DNA from: Photobacterium salinisoli | Lineage (GTDB): Bacteria; Pseudomonadota; Gammaproteobacteria; Enterobacterales; Vibrionaceae | DNA length: 64,000 nt | Direction of reading: 5' to 3' | Assembly (NCBI RefSeq): GCF_003614885.1 | Contig: NZ_QZMS01000003.1 | Span: forward strand, 39,491-103,490 | In this document: positions 58,324 through 64,000 of the stretch, in pieces | How the letters are laid out: every line of letters begins with the position of its first letter | How positions within the stretch are numbered: the stretch's first letter is position 1 | Translations under genes and position numbers: made by a program | The notes under the pieces: model-generated | What the model was told of the DNA's origin: nothing | The model's input: only the letters and a program-made list of their open reading frames with translations | Database searches by the model: none

Positions 58324-59078
58324 AGAGATTCCTTACTGCATACAGGACATTGCGGGTTAGCAGGCAAGACAAACTGCTGCCATTGCAGGGTGAGGCCGTC
58401 GAACTGGCGGAACTGGCGGACACAGAGATCACCGCTGTCGGTGATGGCTTTCACCGCTTGCAGCGCCTGAAAAGTTCCCATAATGCCGACAACTGGTCCG
58501 GCAATGCCGCTCTCACTGCAATTTTGCGGCGCTTGCATTTCCCCTTCAGGAAATAAGCAGTGGTAGCAAGGTCCCTGCTGTGTGCGAAAATCAAAGCTCA
58601 TCAGTTGTCCCTGCCAGCGAATTGCCGCGGCAGAAATCAGCCGTTTGCCATGTTCGAAACAGGCCTGATTAATGGCATGGCGGCTGGCAAAGTTATCGGT
58701 GCAATCAAGCACGACGTCCGCCAGACTGATTTCCATCGCCAGTTGCAGCTTGGCCAGTCTGGCCGTCACTGCGCGGGCACGGATCAACGGATTGAGCGCC
58801 TTAACCTGGGCCACGGCGGCCTGCGCTTTGCTCTCACCCTGATTATCATCACGGTAGATAATCTGGCGCTGGAGGTTGGAGCGCTCAACACGATCGCCAT
58901 CGGCAATCACCAGGCTGCCAACGCCCGCCGCCGCCAGATATAACGCCGCGGGTGCGCCAAGCCCGCCCGCACCGATAATCAGCACCCTGGCTTGTTGCAG
59001 GGCCTGCTGGCCCTGCTCTCCAATTTCCGGTAGTTGCACCTGGCGCTGGTAGCGCAAGAAAGACTCGTCTGTCAGCAT
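58320..59078 (-). CDS. thiF: ThiS adenylyltransferase ThiF
   Basis: 252 aa E1-like enzyme. ATP site GAGGLGAPAALYLAAAGVG, R-finger region RQIIYRDDN, DCTDNFASRHAIN, and two zinc CxxC pairs (CYHC, CPVC). The ATG at 59078 sits three bases after the thiE stop. Confidence 0.96.
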   Translation of the reverse strand: MLTDESFLRYQRQVQLPEIGEQGQQALQQARVLIIGAGGLGAPAALYLAAAGVGSLVIADGDRVERSNLQRQIIYRDDNQGESKAQAAVAQVKALNPLIRARAVTARLAKLQLAMEISLADVVLDCTDNFASRHAINQACFEHGKRLISAAAIRWQGQLMSFDFRTQQGPCYHCLFPEGEMQAPQNCSESGIAGPVVGIMGTFQALQAVKAITDSGDLCVRQFRQFDGLTLQWQQFVLPANPQCPVCSKESL

Positions 59079-59080
59079 GA

Positions 59081-61865
<2,785 letters not shown>

Positions 61866-61930
61866 TTTCAATCAAAGAGTATAAGGAAGCATCACCCGCT
61901 CAGCAAGTCGTCTTTTTCATCCCGTCACAA

Positions 61931-62371
61931 CTACAGCGTTTTCTGCTGGCAGATCAGCACATCACACTTCAGATGTTGCGCCAGCTCATAACGTATATCA
62001 CCCAGCCAGTGTATTCCGGGTTTATAGCTACCCGTGATCACTAAATCGACTTTAATCGTCTTCCCCAGCGCAATCAGGTGCTGAGCAATATCACCGTCGG
62101 CCAGATGAATCGCCGTAATCGGCCGTGGTGAATGCTTTGCCAGATCAGCCAACTGAGCCATTCTTCTCAGCTCCTGCTCGTTATGCGCCTCGTCGAGCTG
62201 TAAATCGATATCCAGAAAGCTGACATTCCCTACGCCCGGCTCTACATATGCCAGATGCAAATCAGCATTATTTTGCATGGCAATCACACCGGCTTTTGCA
62301 ACCACCTGTTTTACATTCAAATCATCAGGGTTGATTGCCAGTAAAATGGTATGGTACATACCCATAATCAT
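61931..62371 (-). CDS. uspA: Universal stress protein, UspA family
   Basis: 146 aa. HTILLAINPDDLNVK N-terminus, VITGSYKPGIHWLGD resembles the ATP/phosphate loop region (G-x2-G-x9-G is imperfect), C-terminal CDVLICQQK. The first ATG (62371) is 5 bases from AGGAG. Between the TPP-controlled operon and crcB; no operon partner. Confidence 0.85.
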   Translation of the reverse strand: MIMGMYHTILLAINPDDLNVKQVVAKAGVIAMQNNADLHLAYVEPGVGNVSFLDIDLQLDEAHNEQELRRMAQLADLAKHSPRPITAIHLADGDIAQHLIALGKTIKVDLVITGSYKPGIHWLGDIRYELAQHLKCDVLICQQKTL

Positions 62372-62501
62372 CTCTACTCCTGCTAGGATTAGTGCACAAT
62401 GTAAACCTTCATGTGAAAAAGCGCGCCGCTTTGTGGTATCAGGCTTTAACCCTGTCTTTTCACCATAGCATGCAATGATTCTGTCACCATCTGGGCTTTC
62501 T

Positions 62502-62885
62502 ATGAACCAACTGATTATTCTGGGCTATGTAGCCATTGGCGGGGCGGTAGGAGCCTGTTCACGCTACCTGATTGCTGAACTCTCGGTGATTTTATTGGGC
62601 AAGGGGTTTCCGTACGGGACACTGGCCGTAAACATCATCGGATCCTTGATTATGGGTATGCTGAGCTCAGCACTTAACCAAGGCATGATAGAGGCGACGC
62701 CTTGGCGCCCGTTGATAGGACTTGGCATGCTGGGTGCCTTAACGACCTTTTCCACGTTTTCCATGGATAACCTGATACTGCTTCAGCAGGGTGCCTATAT
62801 CAAGGCTGGTATGAATATAATCCTGAACTTAACACTAAGCCTATTTGCTTGCTTCGTTGGATTTCAATTGCTCCAGCGTGGATAG
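62502..62885 (+). CDS. crcB: Fluoride channel CrcB/Fluc
   Basis: 127 aa, four membrane helices; exports fluoride as an antiparallel dimer. GGAVGACSRYLI, GTLAVNIIGSLIMG (pore Asn) and GALTTFSTFSMD (phenylalanine box) are intact. The start is set at 62502; an upstream ATG would add nine residues. No fluoride riboswitch was recognised in front. Confidence 0.95.
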   Translation: MNQLIILGYVAIGGAVGACSRYLIAELSVILLGKGFPYGTLAVNIIGSLIMGMLSSALNQGMIEATPWRPLIGLGMLGALTTFSTFSMDNLILLQQGAYIKAGMNIILNLTLSLFACFVGFQLLQRG

Positions 62886-62971
62886 GCAGCTGAATGATCA
62901 ATCATGTCTTAAAGGGCGTGAGATTCACTTTACATCCCTACTGATGCTTATCGCCACTGAAATTAAGGCAT

Positions 62972-63078
62972 AAAAAACCGCCTAGTGACGAGGTTTTTGG
63001 AACTGACAGGAGATGACGGTTCGACCGGGCTGGCGTACCAGCCGCCGACATCAGCGCAACGCGCTGACCTTCTGAAAC
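62972..63078 (-). repeat. Degenerate tRNA-Trp tail repeat, unit 2 (distal)
   Basis: On the minus strand the unit has a tRNA-like 3' part ending TCATCTCCTGTCA (63004 side), a GGCTGG..CCAGCC hairpin in place of the rest of the tRNA, and a terminator-like stem (CCTCGTC, then TAGGCGG, with T6). Spaced 110 bases from the next unit. More diverged than unit 1. Confidence 0.75.
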
Positions 63079-63188
63079 AAAAAAGCCCCGTCTGATGACG
63101 AGGCTTTTGAAAGTGGCAGGGGATGACGGATCGACCGGGCTGGCGAACCAGCCGCCGACATCAGCACAACGCACTGACCTTCTGAAAC
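63079..63188 (-). repeat. Degenerate tRNA-Trp tail repeat, unit 1
   Basis: Contains TCATCCCCTGCCA (63114 side), identical to the last 13 bases of tRNA-Trp, a T-arm-like GTCGGCGG..CGGTCGATCCGTC interrupted by a GGCTGG/CCAGCC hairpin, and a CCTCGTCATCAGACGGGG terminator stem with T6. Same order as the true tRNA-Trp plus terminator, so it derives from tandem duplication of the tRNA 3' end. Confidence 0.78.
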
Positions 63189-63224
63189 GAAAAAACCTCG
63201 TCAGATGACGAGGCTTTTGAAAAG
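63186..63224 (-). terminator. tRNA-Trp terminator
   Basis: Minus strand stem GCCTCGTCA/TGACGAGG with T6 (63195-63190). Confidence 0.85.
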
Positions 63225-63301
63225 TGGCAGGGGATGACGGATTCGAACCGCCGACATTCGGTTTTGGAGACCGACGTTCTACCGGACTGAACTAATCCCC
63301 T
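63225..63301 (-). tRNA. trpT: tRNA-Trp (CCA)
   Basis: 77 nt with encoded CCA. Acceptor AGGGGAT/ATCCCCT, D-arm GTTC..GAAC, anticodon arm TCGGT-CTCCAAA-ACCGA with anticodon CCA, T-arm GGCGG-TTCGAAT-CCGTC (one G-U-type pair). It has its own short upstream region with a TACAAT box; it is separated from the rRNA operon by a strong terminator. Confidence 0.95.
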
Positions 63302-63513
63302 AGAATTGGTAAGTATTGTATACAGCTGAACGAGAATTACCAGTCTTTGAGACTTAAAATGAGTTACAGCCTGATCAACCGCTTATTTAAACATCAGTAG
63401 ATTCAAGAGCCCTATCTTCTTTGCTGATGTCTGTCCTGTTACTGCACAATCACTAAAGTGCAATTTTCTAAAAACAACAGCAAAGATAACGTCACTGGAA
63501 CAATGATTAAAAA
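63302..63513. other. Intergenic between 5S terminator and tRNA-Trp
   Basis: AT-rich. A TACAAT -10-like box lies about 18 bases before tRNA-Trp on the minus strand. CATCAG/CTGATG form a loose inverted pair. No ORF or RNA gene recognised. Confidence 0.5.
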
Positions 63514-63542
63514 GCAAAAAGGCCACCCATTAGGGTGGCCTT
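63514..63542 (-). terminator. rRNA operon terminator
   Basis: Minus-strand stem GGCCACCC/GGGTGGCC, then T5-GC-T5. Directly after 5S rRNA. Confidence 0.92.
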
Positions 63543-63552
63543 CTTTAATAGG

Positions 63553-63672
63553 GAGCCTGGCGATGTCCTACTCTCACATGGGGAGACCCCACACTACCAT
63601 CGGCGCTGCTGCGTTTCACGTCTGAGTTCGGCATGGGATCAGGTGGGTCCGCAACGCTATGGTCGCCAAGCA
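63553..63672 (-). rRNA. rrf: 5S ribosomal RNA
   Basis: 120 nt. TGCTTGGCGACC at the 5' end, GCCGAACTCAGACGTGAAA loop region in the middle, and GAGAGTAGG..CCAGGC at the 3' end, closely matching Vibrionaceae 5S. Confidence 0.97.
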
Positions 63673-63911
63673 AATTCTGTTTGAAAATATCCCGCTGGTT
63701 ATAAAGCTCGCTATCAGCGTTAAGTTGCTCTCTCGTTCGGTCATTTAGCGTACTAAACTCCCTCTCTCGACTCACAACTTGCCTTGCTATCGAACTTTAT
63801 CCCGGCGCTGCCTGAGCAGGGGGATATTTTCACAATTCTGGAAAGTAACTAGTCTGTTCTCAGCACATCATTCAAGTGCTTATGGAGTCCGTAAAACCCC
63901 TTGGGTGTTGT
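63673..63911 (-). other. 23S-5S spacer
   Basis: 239 bases with no tRNA; carries the usual processing sequences. AACTAGT..ACTAGTT-like symmetry near 63845-63855 may be part of the 23S-processing stem. Confidence 0.7.
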
Positions 63912-64000
63912 ATGGTTAAGCCTCACGGGCAATTAGTACAGGTTAGCTGAGCGCCTCACAACGCTTACACACCCTGCCTATCAACGTTCTAGTCTCGAAC
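63912..64000 (-). rRNA. rrl: 23S ribosomal RNA, 3' end (truncated by window end)
   Basis: The last about 89 nt: GTTGATAGGC, CTGTACTAATTGCCCGTGAG and the terminal GGCTTAACCAT, as in 23S of Vibrionales. Confidence 0.95.

Noticed and set aside
62380..62501. Fluoride riboswitch upstream of crcB
   Set aside because: No match to the conserved pseudoknot core was seen.
62938..63174. 78-residue minus-strand ORF across the tRNA-tail repeats
   Set aside because: It lies wholly in repeat and terminator sequence, has no ribosome-binding site and no family resemblance; the frame follows from the duplicated units.
63545..63775. 76-residue minus-strand ORF
   Set aside because: Overlaps the 5S rRNA and the rRNA spacer; not a protein gene.

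Overview
The window is a 64 kb piece of a gammaproteobacterial chromosome. Gene content and order point to a Vibrionaceae-like organism: glnG, add, hemN, yihI, cytochrome c4, engB, spf, polA; then recQ, rarD, ggt, uvrD; yigB, xerC, DUF484, dapF, lysA, lptM with cyaY, cyaA and hemCDXY; hemB, tat, ubi; thiCEFSGH; and an rRNA operon. This is close to the origin-proximal part of the large chromosome in Vibrio and Photobacterium relatives. The genus cannot be fixed from the sequence alone. Nearly all of the window is core genome. I see no insertion sequence, prophage, integron or CRISPR array.

Layout. 1-5.2 kb: end of glnG, adenosine deaminase, hemN, and a translationally coupled methyltransferase-yihI-DUF2489 set. 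5.3-10.9 kb: cytochrome c4, engB, a 1 kb RNA-bearing gap with Spot 42 and one further candidate sRNA, polA, and a polA upstream region with DnaA-box sequences. 10.9-13.7 kb: elbB, two tandem ryhB-type sRNA genes with Fur boxes, a GNAT acetyltransferase, a queuosine-precursor transporter and DUF3630. 14-21 kb: recQ, rarD, ggt, uvrD. 21.3-23.7 kb: a four-gene bufferin-type RiPP operon (DUF2282 precursor, MNIO/DUF692 enzyme, DUF2063 partner, DoxX). 23.7-28.4 kb: yigB, xerC, DUF484, dapF, lysA, lptM. 28.4-36 kb: cyaY, cyaA and divergent hemCDXY with CRP-like sites between them. 36-41.4 kb: an unannotated 27-residue membrane peptide, a basic hypothetical protein, rsmJ, a large GGDEF-EAL sensor and asnC. 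41.4-49.6 kb: hemB, tatD, tatABC, ubiEJB and rmuC. 49.7-56.1 kb: two transporters, a LysR regulator, aminopeptidase P and a secreted protein with a calcium-loop-like motif. 56.2-61.9 kb: the thiamin operon behind a TPP riboswitch. 61.9-64 kb: uspA, crcB, tRNA-Trp followed by two degenerate tRNA-tail repeats, 5S rRNA and the 3' end of 23S rRNA.

Shared themes: heme synthesis (hemN, hemC, hemD, hemX, hemY, hemB), iron and metal handling (two RyhB copies, frataxin, bufferin operon), cAMP signalling (cyaA, Spot 42, CRP-like sites) and the ubiquinone/Tat envelope cluster. The most noteworthy observations are the tandem ryhB pair, the bufferin operon, the tRNA-Trp tail repeats that resemble the E. 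coli rtT repeats in layout, a probable new sRNA between engB and spf, and the small membrane-peptide gene preceded by 16 bp direct repeats.
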